NCBI RefSeq assembly: GCF_009765785.1
Contig: NZ_LMUT01000009.1
Span: forward strand, 551,187-615,186
DNA length: 64,000 nucleotides
Direction of reading: 5' to 3'
Origin: Granulicella sp. L46
GTDB lineage: Bacteria; Acidobacteriota; Terriglobia; Terriglobales; Acidobacteriaceae
The translations under genes and the position numbers were made by a program. Within the stretch, counting starts at the first letter, position 1. Every line of letters starts with the position of its first letter. Of this stretch, positions 39,409-49,011 are shown piece after piece. The notes beneath the pieces are model-generated. The model did not search any database. It was not told where the DNA came from and saw only the letters and a list, made by a program, of their open reading frames with translations.

Positions 39409-40962
39409 ATGGCAATCTTCCTTCCCGGCACAGCAGAAGATCAGGCCCTCGGGCTCGACGAAATGACGCCCCGCGAGATCGTCGCCGAGCTCGACAAGTA
39501 CGTCGTAGGCCAGGCCGCCGCGAAGCGCGCCGTCGCTATCGCCCTTCGCAATCGCACCCGCCGCCAGAAGCTTCCGCCGGATCTCGCAGAAGAGATCATG
39601 CCGAAGAACATCCTCATGATCGGCTCCACCGGCGTCGGTAAGACTGAAATTGCAAGAAGGCTCGCCAAGCTCACCAACTCCCCCTTCCTCAAGGTGGAAG
39701 CCTCGAAGTTTACCGAGGTCGGCTACGTCGGCCGCGACGTCGAATCCATCGTGCGCGACCTCATGGAAATCGCCATCGACATGGTGCGCGAAGAGAAGCT
39801 CGACGACGTGGAAGATCGCGCCGAGCTGCTCGCCGAAGAGCGCCTCATCGAGTTGTTGATCGCCCAGGGCACCGCAAGCTCCGAACCGGCTCCGGTCGCC
39901 AGCAGTCAGCCGCCCGAGCCCACCGACGATCCACCCGACGCTCCCAGGGACGAAGCGGCCCCCACCCTCACCATCGTTGCCAAGAGCGACGCCGACGGCA
40001 TGCGCGAACGCGAGCGCCTGCTGCAACAATTCCGCGAAGGCAAGCTGGACGATCGCATGGTCGAGCTCGAGACCCGCGAGCGGGCGGTGCCCCAAGTTGA
40101 AGTCCTCAGCAACTCGCCCGAGGACATGGAGCAGAGCGGCATCAAGGAGATGATCGCCGGCATGTTCGGGCAGCGCACCCGCAAGCGCCCCATGAAGGTC
40201 GCCGACGCCTTCGAGTACCTCTCGCAGGAAGAAGAATCTCGCTTGCTCGACATGGACCAGGTCGTGCGCATCGCCGTCGAGCGCGTCGAAGATTCCGGCA
40301 TCGTCTTCCTCGATGAGATCGACAAGATCGCCGGTCGCGAGGGCGGCCACGGCCCCGATATCAGCCGCGAGGGCGTGCAGCGTGACATCCTCCCCATCGT
40401 CGAAGGCACCACCGTCAGCACCAAGTACGGCATGGTCACCACCGACCACATCCTCTTCATCGCTGCGGGCGCGTTTCACGTCTCCAAGCCCAGCGACCTC
40501 ATTCCCGAACTGCAGGGGCGCTTCCCTATCCGCGTCGAGCTGTTGCCACTCACGGTCGATGACTTCCTGCGCATCCTCACCGAGCCGCGCGCCTCGCTAG
40601 TCAAGCAGGCCATCGCGCTGCTCGAGACCGAAGGCCTCAAGCTCGAGTTCGCCACTGAGGCGTTGGAGGAGATGGCGCGCTTCGCCTTCCAGGTCAATGA
40701 GACGACCGAAAACATCGGCGCCCGTCGCCTCCACACCATCATGGAAAAGGTCCTCGACGAAATCAGCTTCGAAGCCCCCGACATCGTGAAGGCCGGTTCC
40801 GGCGCGATCTCGGACAAAGTTCCCGCGCTGATCGACCGCCTCGTCCCAACCCCCAGCGGCGAGCCTCAGCACGAGCGCGTCCTGATCGTTGACCGCGCCT
40901 ATGTCGAAAAGCAGGTAGCAAGCATCGTCAAGAATCAAGACCTCAGCCGCTACATCCTCTAG
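39409..40962 (+). CDS. hslU: ATP-dependent protease ATPase subunit HslU
   Basis: AAA+ unfoldase that feeds HslV. It starts with no gap after the hslV stop, so the two are translated together. Walker A is [15 protein letters not shown] (about 63-77), the I-domain insertion is about 115-280, Walker B is [13 protein letters not shown] (about 301-313), and sensor/arginine regions follow. The protein ends NQDLSRYIL, matching the conserved HslU tail that inserts into HslV. At 517 residues it is longer than the common length of about 440-460 because the I domain contains a Pro/Glu-rich stretch (about 163-188). Confidence 0.95.
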   Translation: MAIFLPGTAEDQALGLDEMTPREIVAELDKYVVGQAAAKRAVAIALRNRTRRQKLPPDLAEEIMPKNILMIGSTGVGKTEIARRLAKLTNSPFLKVEASKFTEVGYVGRDVESIVRDLMEIAIDMVREEKLDDVEDRAELLAEERLIELLIAQGTASSEPAPVASSQPPEPTDDPPDAPRDEAAPTLTIVAKSDADGMRERERLLQQFREGKLDDRMVELETRERAVPQVEVLSNSPEDMEQSGIKEMIAGMFGQRTRKRPMKVADAFEYLSQEEESRLLDMDQVVRIAVERVEDSGIVFLDEIDKIAGREGGHGPDISREGVQRDILPIVEGTTVSTKYGMVTTDHILFIAAGAFHVSKPSDLIPELQGRFPIRVELLPLTVDDFLRILTEPRASLVKQAIALLETEGLKLEFATEALEEMARFAFQVNETTENIGARRLHTIMEKVLDEISFEAPDIVKAGSGAISDKVPALIDRLVPTPSGEPQHERVLIVDRAYVEKQVASIVKNQDLSRYIL

Positions 40963-41093
40963 GCCGCGGCGCGATCCTGTAGCGCTCCACGACCCGCACA
41001 ACTCTGTTCCCGTACGTGGGCGTCGGATATGCTGAAAGAGTCCAACTCCATGCCGCCGAGGCCCATGACCCAACCGACACACAAAGGCACCCT

Positions 41094-42962
41094 GTGAGAT
41101 CGCAAACCCTGCGCCGCGCCCTGCTGGCCTATCTTGTGCTGCTCCCGCCCATCGCCTGGCTGGCCATGAAGTTCAGCCCCTACGCGCTGGACGGCGACGG
41201 CATGGCCTATATGGATGTGGCCGACCTGATCCGCGCGCACCACTGGGCCGGCGTCATCAACGGATACTGGCATCCGCTCTACCCCGCGCTGCTGGCTATC
41301 GCGCAAAGCGTCTTCCACACCACGCGCAGCAACGAGCTGCGCGCCTACTACGTCCTCAACTTCCTCATCTTTTTAGCATCGGTCGTAGCACTGCTCGCGT
41401 TTATCTCCGCGCTGGTAAGACTGCGCCGTCACATGACGCCCAACGCCGATCAGAATGCCGGCCGCACTCCGCTGTTGGGCATGGAAGCGCTGCAGCTGCT
41501 CGGCGTCGCGCTGCTGGTCATCGCAACCGGCCGCGAGCTCTCCATGGCGACCATCCGACCCGACGCTCTGCTCCAGGCGCTCATGCTCGCGGCCTTTGCC
41601 ATGCTGCTGCAATCCTTCGCCAGCGAGAGCCTGATCTATGCGCCGGCCATGGGCTTCTTCTTCGGCCTCGCCTACCTCACCAAGTCGTTCGCGTTCCTGA
41701 TAGCGCTCATAACCATCGCGCTGATGATGCTCTTTCAGGCATGGGTGCAGAAGCGCAAACCGATACGTGTGATCGCCGCCGGCGCGCTGGCGTTTATAGT
41801 CTTCGCTGCCATCGCCGGTCCGTACATCGGCGCACTCTCGAAGCAGAAACATCGCTTCGACTTTGGCGACTCCGGCGCCCTGAACTACGCGTGGTATGTC
41901 AGCGGCACCGTCAAGATGCACATCGAGCCATCGATGAGCGCCGACTTCGGCTCGGCCAAAGTAAACCTCATCCACCCCGAGCAGCAGCTGCTCGCGCAGC
42001 CCGGCATCTACAGCTATCGCGCCGAGCCCTACGGCACCTATCCCGCCTGGTTCGATCCCACGTACTTCCACGAGCGCATCGTACCCGTCTTCAGCGCCAG
42101 CCGCCTCATCCATCGCGACGTGCGCAACGTCGTCCTGAGCTTCCGCTACCTGCTCAATCATCCCGAGGCATGGATTCTCCTGATCCTCCTCCTCATCTGC
42201 GGCGCGCGCTTCGGATTCACCCACGCGCGCACCAGCCTGCACCACTGGCGACACAGCACCTTCTGGCTGCCATCGATTTTTCTCGGCCTCGCCATGTGGG
42301 GCATCTACGGGCTGGTCAATATTGAAGAGCGCTACGTGACACTCGCGTACCTCCTCATCGTGCTTCCCGTCTTCGCGGCGCTCGTACACGTTCCTGAACT
42401 CAGTGAGCCCACAGACGACAACCCCTGGCCTCGCCGCACGGCTACTGCGATGATCGCCGTGCTCGCCTTCCTGGCACTTGGCGAAACCCTCCGCGTCGCC
42501 CTCGAAAATCGCCGCAACGAGTCAGCAGCCGGCCTGCCCGCCGCCTGGTATCAGCCCAACATCGTAGAAGCGGCCAAGGGCCTCAACGCACTCGGTATCG
42601 GCTCCGGCGACCAGATCGCCTGCATGGGCACCATCGCCTGCCTCAACGACCCGTACTGGATGCGCCTCGCCAACGTCCGCGTCCTCACCGAGGTCTACAA
42701 CCCCGACGCCAAGCATCTACTCGAAGAGTACGAAGGCCTCCCCAACCGCCAGCAGGTTGAGGACGTCCTCAAAGCGCAGGGCGCTAAGGTCGTCGTCGCC
42801 GCCTTCGATCCCGGCGAGATGACCGGCCGCACCCCAGCCTCCGCTGGCTGGATTCGCCTCGGCGAATCCGACCTCTACGCACTCCCGCTGAACACTCCCG
42901 CACCCGCACCCGCCGCGCCGGCTACGCTGCCGTGGGACATGAGCGGAGCTGCCAAACCATGA
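41094..42962 (+). CDS. Polytopic membrane glycosyltransferase (ArnT/PMT-like)
   Basis: 622 residues with about 11-12 hydrophobic segments. A GT-C fold is suggested by the first loop after helix 1, with acidic residues in YALDGDGMAYMDVADLIR (about 30-48) and HPLYPALLAIAQ, as in lipid-linked-sugar-using transferases (ArnT/PMT/GT39-like). The C-terminal soluble part (about 480-600) is moderately conserved-looking but unassigned. It probably moves a sugar from a polyprenyl-phosphate donor onto a periplasmic acceptor. The GTG at 41094 with AAAGG upstream is preferred over a GTG at 41016 that would add 26 hydrophilic residues. Its stop overlaps the start of the next gene (ATGA), so the two form an operon. 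Confidence 0.78.
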   Translation: MRSQTLRRALLAYLVLLPPIAWLAMKFSPYALDGDGMAYMDVADLIRAHHWAGVINGYWHPLYPALLAIAQSVFHTTRSNELRAYYVLNFLIFLASVVALLAFISALVRLRRHMTPNADQNAGRTPLLGMEALQLLGVALLVIATGRELSMATIRPDALLQALMLAAFAMLLQSFASESLIYAPAMGFFFGLAYLTKSFAFLIALITIALMMLFQAWVQKRKPIRVIAAGALAFIVFAAIAGPYIGALSKQKHRFDFGDSGALNYAWYVSGTVKMHIEPSMSADFGSAKVNLIHPEQQLLAQPGIYSYRAEPYGTYPAWFDPTYFHERIVPVFSASRLIHRDVRNVVLSFRYLLNHPEAWILLILLLICGARFGFTHARTSLHHWRHSTFWLPSIFLGLAMWGIYGLVNIEERYVTLAYLLIVLPVFAALVHVPELSEPTDDNPWPRRTATAMIAVLAFLALGETLRVALENRRNESAAGLPAAWYQPNIVEAAKGLNALGIGSGDQIACMGTIACLNDPYWMRLANVRVLTEVYNPDAKHLLEEYEGLPNRQQVEDVLKAQGAKVVVAAFDPGEMTGRTPASAGWIRLGESDLYALPLNTPAPAPAAPATLPWDMSGAAKP

Positions 42963-44161
42963 GCCTCACCGGAGACCAAATCGTGCCGCAAGCTTTACCC
43001 TCGAACGAAGCCGCGCCCATCGAGCTGAGCGTCGTCATGCCCTGCCTTAACGAGGCCGAGACGCTCGCAGTCTGCGTCGACAAAGCTCTCGCAGCGCTCG
43101 CCGAAAACCACATCGCGGGCGAAGTCATCGTCGCCGACAACGGCTCAACCGACGGCTCTCAACAAATCGCGATCGACCACGGCGCCCGCGTTGTGCCCGT
43201 TCCCCTGCGCGGTTACGGCGCTGCACTCAACGCCGGCATTCGCGCCGCGCGCGGCAAGTACGTCCTCATGGCCGACGCGGACGACAGCTACGAGTTCGCC
43301 CACATCCCGCGCTTCCTGGCCGAACTCCGCAACGGGGCTGATCTAGTGATGGGCAATCGCTTTCGCGGAGGCATCGGCCCCAAAGCCATGCCGGTCCTGC
43401 ATCGCTATCTCGGCAACCCGGTGCTCAGCTTCCTCGGCCGCACGCTCTTCAACGCGCCCATCGGCGACTTCCACTGCGGCATCCGCGCGTTCAGCAAAGA
43501 CGCGTACGAGCGCCTAGCTCTCCGCACCACCGGCATGGAGTTCGCCAGCGAGATGGTCGTCAAATCTTCGCTGCTCGGCCAGAAGATGACCGAGGTCCCC
43601 ACCACCCTCAAGAAGGACGGCCGCAGCCGTCCACCGCACCTCAAAACCTGGCGCGACGGTTGGCGCCACCTCCGCTTCTTGCTGATGTATTCGCCGCGCT
43701 GGCTATTCCTATACCCCGGCCTCGCGCTGATGATCGTCGGCCTCGCGGTAATGGCGTGGCTGCTGCCGGCGGAACGCCCGCTCGGCCACGTCAACCTCGG
43801 CGTCGACACGCTCGCTTACATGGCCGCAGCGGTTCTCCTCGGCTTCCAACTCGTCTTCTTCGGAGTCGCCGCAAAGGTCTTCGCGATCTCCGAAGGCCTG
43901 CTCCCCGAAGACGAAAGCTTCCAAAGCTGGTTCCGCTACATCACGCTCGAAACCGGCCTCATCGTCGGCGTGCTCTTGGTGCTGGCCGGCATCGGCATCG
44001 CCCTGTCCTCGGTTGTCTCGTGGTCGCACGCAGGTTACGGTCCACTGCCGCCGGTGCAGATGATGCGCCGCACTCTCCCCGCCATGCTCTGCCTCATGCT
44101 CGGCACCGAGATATGCTTCGCCAGCTTCTTCCTCAGCCTGTTAGGCCTCAAGCGCAGCTAA
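42959..44161 (+). CDS. GT2 glycosyltransferase with C-terminal membrane helices (DPG-synthase-like)
   Basis: 400 residues. The catalytic GT-A domain (about 20-250) has LSVVMPCLNEAETL, IVADNGSTDGS, the metal motif MADADDSYEF (about 106-115) and GMEFASEMVVKS. At least four hydrophobic segments follow (about 245-395). This plan resembles dolichyl-phosphate or polyprenyl-phosphate glucosyl/mannosyl transferases. It could make the polyprenyl-linked sugar donor used by the GT-C enzyme upstream, which fits their ATGA overlap (42959-42962). The start is fixed by that overlap. The donor sugar is unknown. A two-way terminator follows. Confidence 0.86.
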   Translation: MSLTGDQIVPQALPSNEAAPIELSVVMPCLNEAETLAVCVDKALAALAENHIAGEVIVADNGSTDGSQQIAIDHGARVVPVPLRGYGAALNAGIRAARGKYVLMADADDSYEFAHIPRFLAELRNGADLVMGNRFRGGIGPKAMPVLHRYLGNPVLSFLGRTLFNAPIGDFHCGIRAFSKDAYERLALRTTGMEFASEMVVKSSLLGQKMTEVPTTLKKDGRSRPPHLKTWRDGWRHLRFLLMYSPRWLFLYPGLALMIVGLAVMAWLLPAERPLGHVNLGVDTLAYMAAAVLLGFQLVFFGVAAKVFAISEGLLPEDESFQSWFRYITLETGLIVGVLLVLAGIGIALSSVVSWSHAGYGPLPPVQMMRRTLPAMLCLMLGTEICFASFFLSLLGLKRS

Positions 44162-44175
44162 CCTCTCACCCACGC

Positions 44176-44206
44176 AAAAAGGCCGCCTCGCGAGAGGCGG
44201 CCTTTT
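44176..44206. terminator. Bidirectional intrinsic terminator
   Basis: The perfect 11-bp stem AAGGCCGCCTC / GAGGCGGCCTT has a GCGA loop, an A run before it and TTTT after it. It lies between the converging ends of the GT2 gene (44161) and transaldolase (44224), and serves both. Confidence 0.9.
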
Positions 44207-44223
44207 CAATTCCTACCTACAAC

Positions 44224-45222
44224 TTACTTGCTGACAGCCTGCGGCTTCGGCAGCTCGCTGAGCCGCTTCTCCAGCAGCTTCTCCAAATCTTCCAGCGCCT
44301 TCGAGAAGCCCTCGATACCTTCCTTCAGCTTGTCGTGCGCCATGCGATTCTCGGCATGCATCTTGTCGAAGGTCGCCTTGTCGACGACGATCTTCTCGAT
44401 GGGATCCTTCGCGGCCGTCGCCGGATCAAGCTTGCGCTCCAGCGTACCCTCCGTCGTCTGCAGCTCCTGGAGTAGCTTCGGCGCGATGGTCAGCAGATCG
44501 CAGCCGGCCAGTTCGATGATCTCCCCTGTGCTGCGGAAGCTTGCGCCCATCACAACGGTCTTGTAGCCGAACTTCTTGTAGTAGTGATAGATCTCGGTGA
44601 CCGACTTCACGCCCGGGTCTTCCGCGGGTGCGTAGTCCTTGCCAGTGTCCTTCTTGTACCAGTCGAGGATACGGCCGACGAACGGCGAAATCAGCGTGAC
44701 CTTCGCCTCGGCGCTGGCGACGGCCTGGTGCAGACCGAACAGCAGCGTCATGTTGCAGTGGATGCCCTCTTTTTCGAGGACCTCGGCGGCGCGGATGCCC
44801 TCCCAGGTGGAGGCGAGCTTGATGAGCACACGTTCGGGTCCGATGCCGGCTTCCTTATATTGCGCAATGATGTCGCGCGCGGTTTCGATGGATTTCTCGG
44901 TGTCGTAGCTCAGGCGCGCGTCCACTTCGGTGGAGACGCGTCCCGGAACGATCTCCAGGATCTTGCGGCCAAACGCGACAGCCAGCGTCTTGAACGCAGC
45001 TGCGGCGACATCCTTGTCGGAGGCGTTCTCGCCAGCCTTCTCGCGAGCGCCCTGCAGCACATCGTCGACGATGGACTGATACTCCGGCATGCCCGCGGCG
45101 GCAGCGATCAGCGAGGGGTTGGTCGTCGCATCCGTCGGCTTGTACTGCTTGATGGCGTTGATGTCGCCGGTGTCGGAGACGACGGTGGTCATAGACTTAA
45201 GCTGATCAAGAAGATTCGCCAT
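44224..45222 (-). CDS. tal: Transaldolase (TalB type)
   Basis: 332-residue type 1 transaldolase of the non-oxidative pentose phosphate pathway; moves dihydroxyacetone from sedoheptulose-7-phosphate to glyceraldehyde-3-phosphate. TIM-barrel signatures: [14 protein letters not shown] (about 30-43, with the catalytic Asp nearby), [19 protein letters not shown] (about 132-150, Schiff-base Lys in IKLAST), [27 protein letters not shown] and [10 protein letters not shown]. Length is usual. A strong AGGAGC site lies just before the ATG, and a TATAAT -10 is at 45285-45290. Confidence 0.95.
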   Translation of the reverse strand: MANLLDQLKSMTTVVSDTGDINAIKQYKPTDATTNPSLIAAAAGMPEYQSIVDDVLQGAREKAGENASDKDVAAAAFKTLAVAFGRKILEIVPGRVSTEVDARLSYDTEKSIETARDIIAQYKEAGIGPERVLIKLASTWEGIRAAEVLEKEGIHCNMTLLFGLHQAVASAEAKVTLISPFVGRILDWYKKDTGKDYAPAEDPGVKSVTEIYHYYKKFGYKTVVMGASFRSTGEIIELAGCDLLTIAPKLLQELQTTEGTLERKLDPATAAKDPIEKIVVDKATFDKMHAENRMAHDKLKEGIEGFSKALEDLEKLLEKRLSELPKPQAVSK

Positions 45223-45284
45223 TTCGGCTCCTATGCGAAATCAATCGCGGGTGCAAGGCTGCACCGGAAAATCACATCACAACT

Positions 45285-45290
45285 ATTATA
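45285..45290 (-). promoter_or_regulatory. Likely -10 element of transaldolase
   Basis: A consensus TATAAT on the minus strand, 63 bp upstream of the tal start. The -35 region is weak (GAGTGT at a 17-bp spacing). The leader contains a small GGTGC/GCACC hairpin. Confidence 0.45.
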
Positions 45291-45407
45291 GAACCCGCAG
45301 CATCCATACACTCGTTAGATGCCGATCATCGGGCCGCAGACTCTGAACCGCTTCCACTCGCGCGCGCAACCTGCAAAAGCACGCTGTAAGCCAAGGATAA
45401 CCAAACC

Positions 45408-45602
45408 ATGCCCGAAGGAAAGCACCCCGACCACCACCACGCCGAGACCGGACCGGTCGAGCCCCACGAACAGCAAGTCCCTTACTGGAAGCGCGCCCAC
45501 AAGGACTGGAAGTTCTGGGTCGGCGTCGTCCTCATCTTCGCCGCCATCGCCATCTACGTCCTCTCGCTGGATCTATCCACCGTCCCCCATCCCCACACCT
45601 AG
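45408..45602 (+). CDS. Small single-pass membrane protein, 64 residues
   Basis: A His/Pro/Glu-rich N-terminal half (MPEGKHPDHHHAETG..., about 1-27) is followed by YWKRAHKDWKFW and one membrane helix (about 36-53, VGVVLIFAAIAIYVLSL), then a short tail. It is predicted to be anchored in the inner membrane with the His-rich end in the cytoplasm by the positive-inside rule. The cluster DHHHAE hints at metal contact, but this is weak. An AAGG site lies 11 bases before the ATG. The stop codon overlaps the stop of the converging glycogen synthase gene (CTAG, 45599-45602). Not a family I can name. Confidence 0.72.
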   Translation: MPEGKHPDHHHAETGPVEPHEQQVPYWKRAHKDWKFWVGVVLIFAAIAIYVLSLDLSTVPHPHT

Positions 45603-46933
45603 GCTTTTGCGCGTCCGGCGATCAACCCCTCATACAGCTTGATCGTCTGCGCCGCAATCGCCGTCCACGAGAAGTGCTCCTCCACACGCCTGCGCCCAGC
45701 CTCGCCCATGCGCTTCGCCTTCGCCGGATCCTTGAGCAGTTCGGTAAGACGTGCCGCCAAATCCTTCGCAAACTTCGGCGCGTCAACAGGAAACGTCGTC
45801 ACCGGATCAGCCTCAAACGGCACCAGGTACCCCGTCTCCTCGTCGACGACTACTTCCAGAATCCCACCCGTCGCGCTAGCCACCACCGGCGCTCTGCACG
45901 CCATCGCCTCCAGGTTAATAATCCCGAACGGCTCATACACCGACGGGCAGCAGAACACCGCGCAGTGCGAATACAGCTGGATAGCCTCCTCCCGCGTCAC
46001 CATCTGCTCAATCCAAACAAGATTGTGCCCGGTCCCCGTCGGATCACCCGTAGCAATCGAGTGTCCGCCGTCGGTCGTAAAATTCTCGACCGCGGCCTCC
46101 TGGCTACCCGGCGTATAGCGCCGCACCGCCTCCACCTTCGCCCGCATCTCCGCAGCAATCTCAGGAGTATCCGGCGCCCCCGCACACAACACCACCTGCG
46201 TACCCGGCGGCAGATACTGAATCGCCTCCACTAAATGCGTCACGCCCTTTTGCCGCGTGATCCTCCCCACAAACAATACATACGGTTTCTTCGGATCGAC
46301 GCCATACTTCTCCAGCGCTGTCATCTCCGGCGTGTACTGATACTGCCCCAAATCGATGCCGTTATAGATCACATGAATGCGGCTCGCATCCACATCCGGA
46401 TACGCCTTCACAATGTCCGCCTTCGTGCCGTTCGACACCGCAACAATCGCATCCGCATCCATAATCGCCGTGCGCTCCATCCACGAGCTCAGCACATACC
46501 CGGTCCCCAACTGCTCGGCCTTCCACGCCCTTAGCGGCTCCAGCGAATGCGTGGTCAATACAAACGGAATCCCATACAGCTTCTTCGCCCAAAATCCCGC
46601 CATCGCCACATACCAAGTGTGGGTATGAATGACGTCGATCTCCTCCAAATGAAGATTCTGTAAAAGATTGAGCGACAGCGCCTCCAGCGCACCCTTGAAC
46701 TTCGCCTGCGTGCCATGCGAGATCAGCGCCCACGGCTGCTCGAAGTGCACATGCAGATTCGGATTGTGCGGCAACTGCGAGTCTTTCAAGCTGTCAGCAT
46801 CCGGCGTTTCACCCCACGCATAGACATCCACCTCAATGCTCTTCGCCATCTCGCGCGACAAGTACTCAACGTGCACTCCCGCGCCCCCATAAACATACGG
46901 CGGATACTCACGGGTCATCAGGCCAACACGCAT
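45599..46933 (-). CDS. GT4-type glycogen synthase (Corynebacterium GlgA type)
   Basis: 444 residues, GT-B fold. The N-terminal MRVGLMTREYPPYVYGGAGV is the family opening, with VIHTHTWYVAMAGFWA and VLTTHSLEPLRAWK; the C-terminal domain has VLFVGRITRQKGVTHLVEA and CPSVYEPFGIINLEAMACRAP (the nucleotide-sugar E-x7-E type motif). It matches the actinobacterial-type glycogen/maltose-1-phosphate synthase group rather than the E. coli GT5 GlgA. An insertion of about 35 residues (about 272-306, with SQEAAVENF and GGHSIATGDPTG) lies before LVWIEQM and is not part of the family core as I know it. A strong AAGGAG site precedes the ATG. Confidence 0.88.
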   Translation of the reverse strand: MRVGLMTREYPPYVYGGAGVHVEYLSREMAKSIEVDVYAWGETPDADSLKDSQLPHNPNLHVHFEQPWALISHGTQAKFKGALEALSLNLLQNLHLEEIDVIHTHTWYVAMAGFWAKKLYGIPFVLTTHSLEPLRAWKAEQLGTGYVLSSWMERTAIMDADAIVAVSNGTKADIVKAYPDVDASRIHVIYNGIDLGQYQYTPEMTALEKYGVDPKKPYVLFVGRITRQKGVTHLVEAIQYLPPGTQVVLCAGAPDTPEIAAEMRAKVEAVRRYTPGSQEAAVENFTTDGGHSIATGDPTGTGHNLVWIEQMVTREEAIQLYSHCAVFCCPSVYEPFGIINLEAMACRAPVVASATGGILEVVVDEETGYLVPFEADPVTTFPVDAPKFAKDLAARLTELLKDPAKAKRMGEAGRRRVEEHFSWTAIAAQTIKLYEGLIAGRAKA

Positions 46934-47033
46934 AAAAACTCCTTCGCATATTCAGATGCGCATGCAGGGATGAGAATAACCGACCCGCCCTATCCCTTTG
47001 GCGTATACCGCCCATCTAGGTAAAAATGGCTGG

Positions 47034-48821
47034 ATGATCAATGCAAGATTCGCGCTGGCAGCCATGCTGCTCGTGGCCCCCAGTGTGTGCGGCGCGCAGC
47101 AGCCGACAAAACCAGCCGCGAAATCCTCCAGCGAAGACCTCCGCCTGCGCGCGATCTACAACGCCGAAGACGTCTGGCGCAAATCCCAGCGCGGCGCCGA
47201 AGACCCAGACAACCCCCACCGCATTCCCGCCGAGCTCCCCTTCGTTAACGCCGCCAAGCAGCAGGCCGACCTCCAGCACTGGCAGACCGTCCTCCACCAG
47301 GTTGACGCTCTCCACGCCGCCCAACTCTCGCCCGACGAGCGCGTCAACTACCAGGTCTTCCGCGCGCAGATCGTCTCCCTCATCAACCAGCAAACCTTCC
47401 GCGAGTACGAGCGACCTGTTAACTCCGACTCCACCTTCTGGTCCGACGAAGAAGACATCGGCCGCGAAACCCCGCACACCCTCGAAGACTACGAAAACTA
47501 CATCTCGCAACTCCACGACATCCCGCGCTACTTTCGCGAAAACATCGCCAACATGCGTGCCGGCCTCGCACGCAACTTCACGCCGCCTCAGGTCACGCTC
47601 ACCGGCCGCGACCAATCTTTAGTGCCCATAGCCAACGCCAAAACGCCACAGGCCACTGTCTACTACAGGCCCTTCGAGAAGATGCCCGCCACCATCTCGG
47701 CGGACGATCAAACCAAACTCCGCGCCCAGGCCGCCGCCGCGATCCAGGCCGATGTCATCCCCGTCTATCGCGAGCTCCTCATCTTCTTCCGCGACGTCTA
47801 CATCCCGCACGCGCAAACCTCGCTCGCCGCCGAGGACCTCCCCGACGGCAAGGCCTACTACCAGTCCAAGATCCTCGAGTTCACCACCCTCACCCTAACG
47901 CCCGACCAGATCCACCAGCTAGGCCTAGCCGAAATGGCGAAGATCCACGCCGAGATGCTGGCAACCATGCAACAAGCCGGATTCAAGGGTGATCTGCCGG
48001 CCTTCCTCCGCTTCCTCCGCACCGACCCGCAGTTCTACGCGAAATCCCCAGAAGACCTACTCATGCGCGCAGCCTCGATCAGCAAAGACTTCGACGGAGT
48101 CTCCGCGCAATACTTCGGCTATCTGCCGCGCCGCCGCTTCGGCATCAAGCCTGTCCCGCTAGACATCGCGCCCTTCTACACCTCGGGCCGCGGCGGATCC
48201 GGCGTCTATCTCGTCAACACGTACGATCTCCCCTCACGCCCGCTCTACTCGCTGCCAGCGCTCACGCTACATGAGTCCGCACCCGGCCACGCCTTCCAGA
48301 TGCCCATCCAGACCGAAGTCGTCAAAGATCGCCATCTACCGAAGTTCCGCGACGCGTACATCTCTGCCTACGGCGAAGGCTGGGCGCTCTACTGCGAGCG
48401 CCTCGGCACCGAGATGGGCATCTACCACACGCCCTACGAGACCTTCGGCATGCTCAGCTACCAGGCCTGGCGCGCCGCCCGCCTCGTCGTCGACACTGGC
48501 ATCCACTCTCAGGGCTGGACCCGCGAACAGGCCCAGCAATACCTCCGCGACAACACCGCGCTCTCCGACCACGAGATCGAGACCGAGGTCGACCGCTACA
48601 TCTCCTGGCCCGGACAGGCGCTCAGCTATTACCTCGGCCAAATGGCCATCCAGACCGCACGCCACAAGGCCGAGACTGCACTCGGCCCGAAGTTCAACCT
48701 CCGCGCCTTCCACGATGCGATGCTCGAGCTCGGCTCCGTCCCCCTCCCTGTCCTCACCGCCCATATCGACGAATGGATCGCCAACGGAGGCGTCGGTCCC
48801 TATCCCGATATGGAGAAATAG
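47034..48821 (+). CDS. Secreted DUF885 family (putative metallopeptidase) protein
   Basis: 595 residues with a signal peptide (1 to about 22, ending SVCGAQQ). DUF885 hallmarks: YETPHTLEDYENY-like central motifs (ETPHTLEDYENYISQL, about 145-160), KMPATISADDQ region, SGRGGSGVYLVNTYDLPSRP, then HESAPGHAFQ near 413 (an HExxxGH-type metal motif) and AYGEGWALYCERLG near 444. These support a zinc metallopeptidase role, which the family is thought to have. The ATG at 47034 is preferred over a TTG at 46998. It is the first of three secreted peptidase genes in the same direction within 8.5 kb. Confidence 0.88.
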   Translation: MINARFALAAMLLVAPSVCGAQQPTKPAAKSSSEDLRLRAIYNAEDVWRKSQRGAEDPDNPHRIPAELPFVNAAKQQADLQHWQTVLHQVDALHAAQLSPDERVNYQVFRAQIVSLINQQTFREYERPVNSDSTFWSDEEDIGRETPHTLEDYENYISQLHDIPRYFRENIANMRAGLARNFTPPQVTLTGRDQSLVPIANAKTPQATVYYRPFEKMPATISADDQTKLRAQAAAAIQADVIPVYRELLIFFRDVYIPHAQTSLAAEDLPDGKAYYQSKILEFTTLTLTPDQIHQLGLAEMAKIHAEMLATMQQAGFKGDLPAFLRFLRTDPQFYAKSPEDLLMRAASISKDFDGVSAQYFGYLPRRRFGIKPVPLDIAPFYTSGRGGSGVYLVNTYDLPSRPLYSLPALTLHESAPGHAFQMPIQTEVVKDRHLPKFRDAYISAYGEGWALYCERLGTEMGIYHTPYETFGMLSYQAWRAARLVVDTGIHSQGWTREQAQQYLRDNTALSDHEIETEVDRYISWPGQALSYYLGQMAIQTARHKAETALGPKFNLRAFHDAMLELGSVPLPVLTAHIDEWIANGGVGPYPDMEK

Positions 48822-48958
48822 CCTGTCAAAGCTGTACATCCCAAATGGATGGTACACACCCGCAAGTCACGTACATCCCGAACGTATAACCAGGCCTTGA
48901 GACGCAGCTCCGGCAATGCGTACGCGCCCGCCCGTCTATTCGACCCTCGTCCAGCGGG

Positions 48959-48964
48959 TATACT
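48959..48964 (+). promoter_or_regulatory. Possible -10 element upstream of the S10 peptidase
   Basis: TATACT inside GGGTATACTTT, 48 bp before the ATG. No clear -35 box at normal spacing (TATTCG at 16 bp is the nearest). Confidence 0.3.
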
Positions 48965-49011
48965 TTCCTCCTGACCGCGGTCTCCCATAAACCTTTACCC
49001 CTGGAGTTTGC

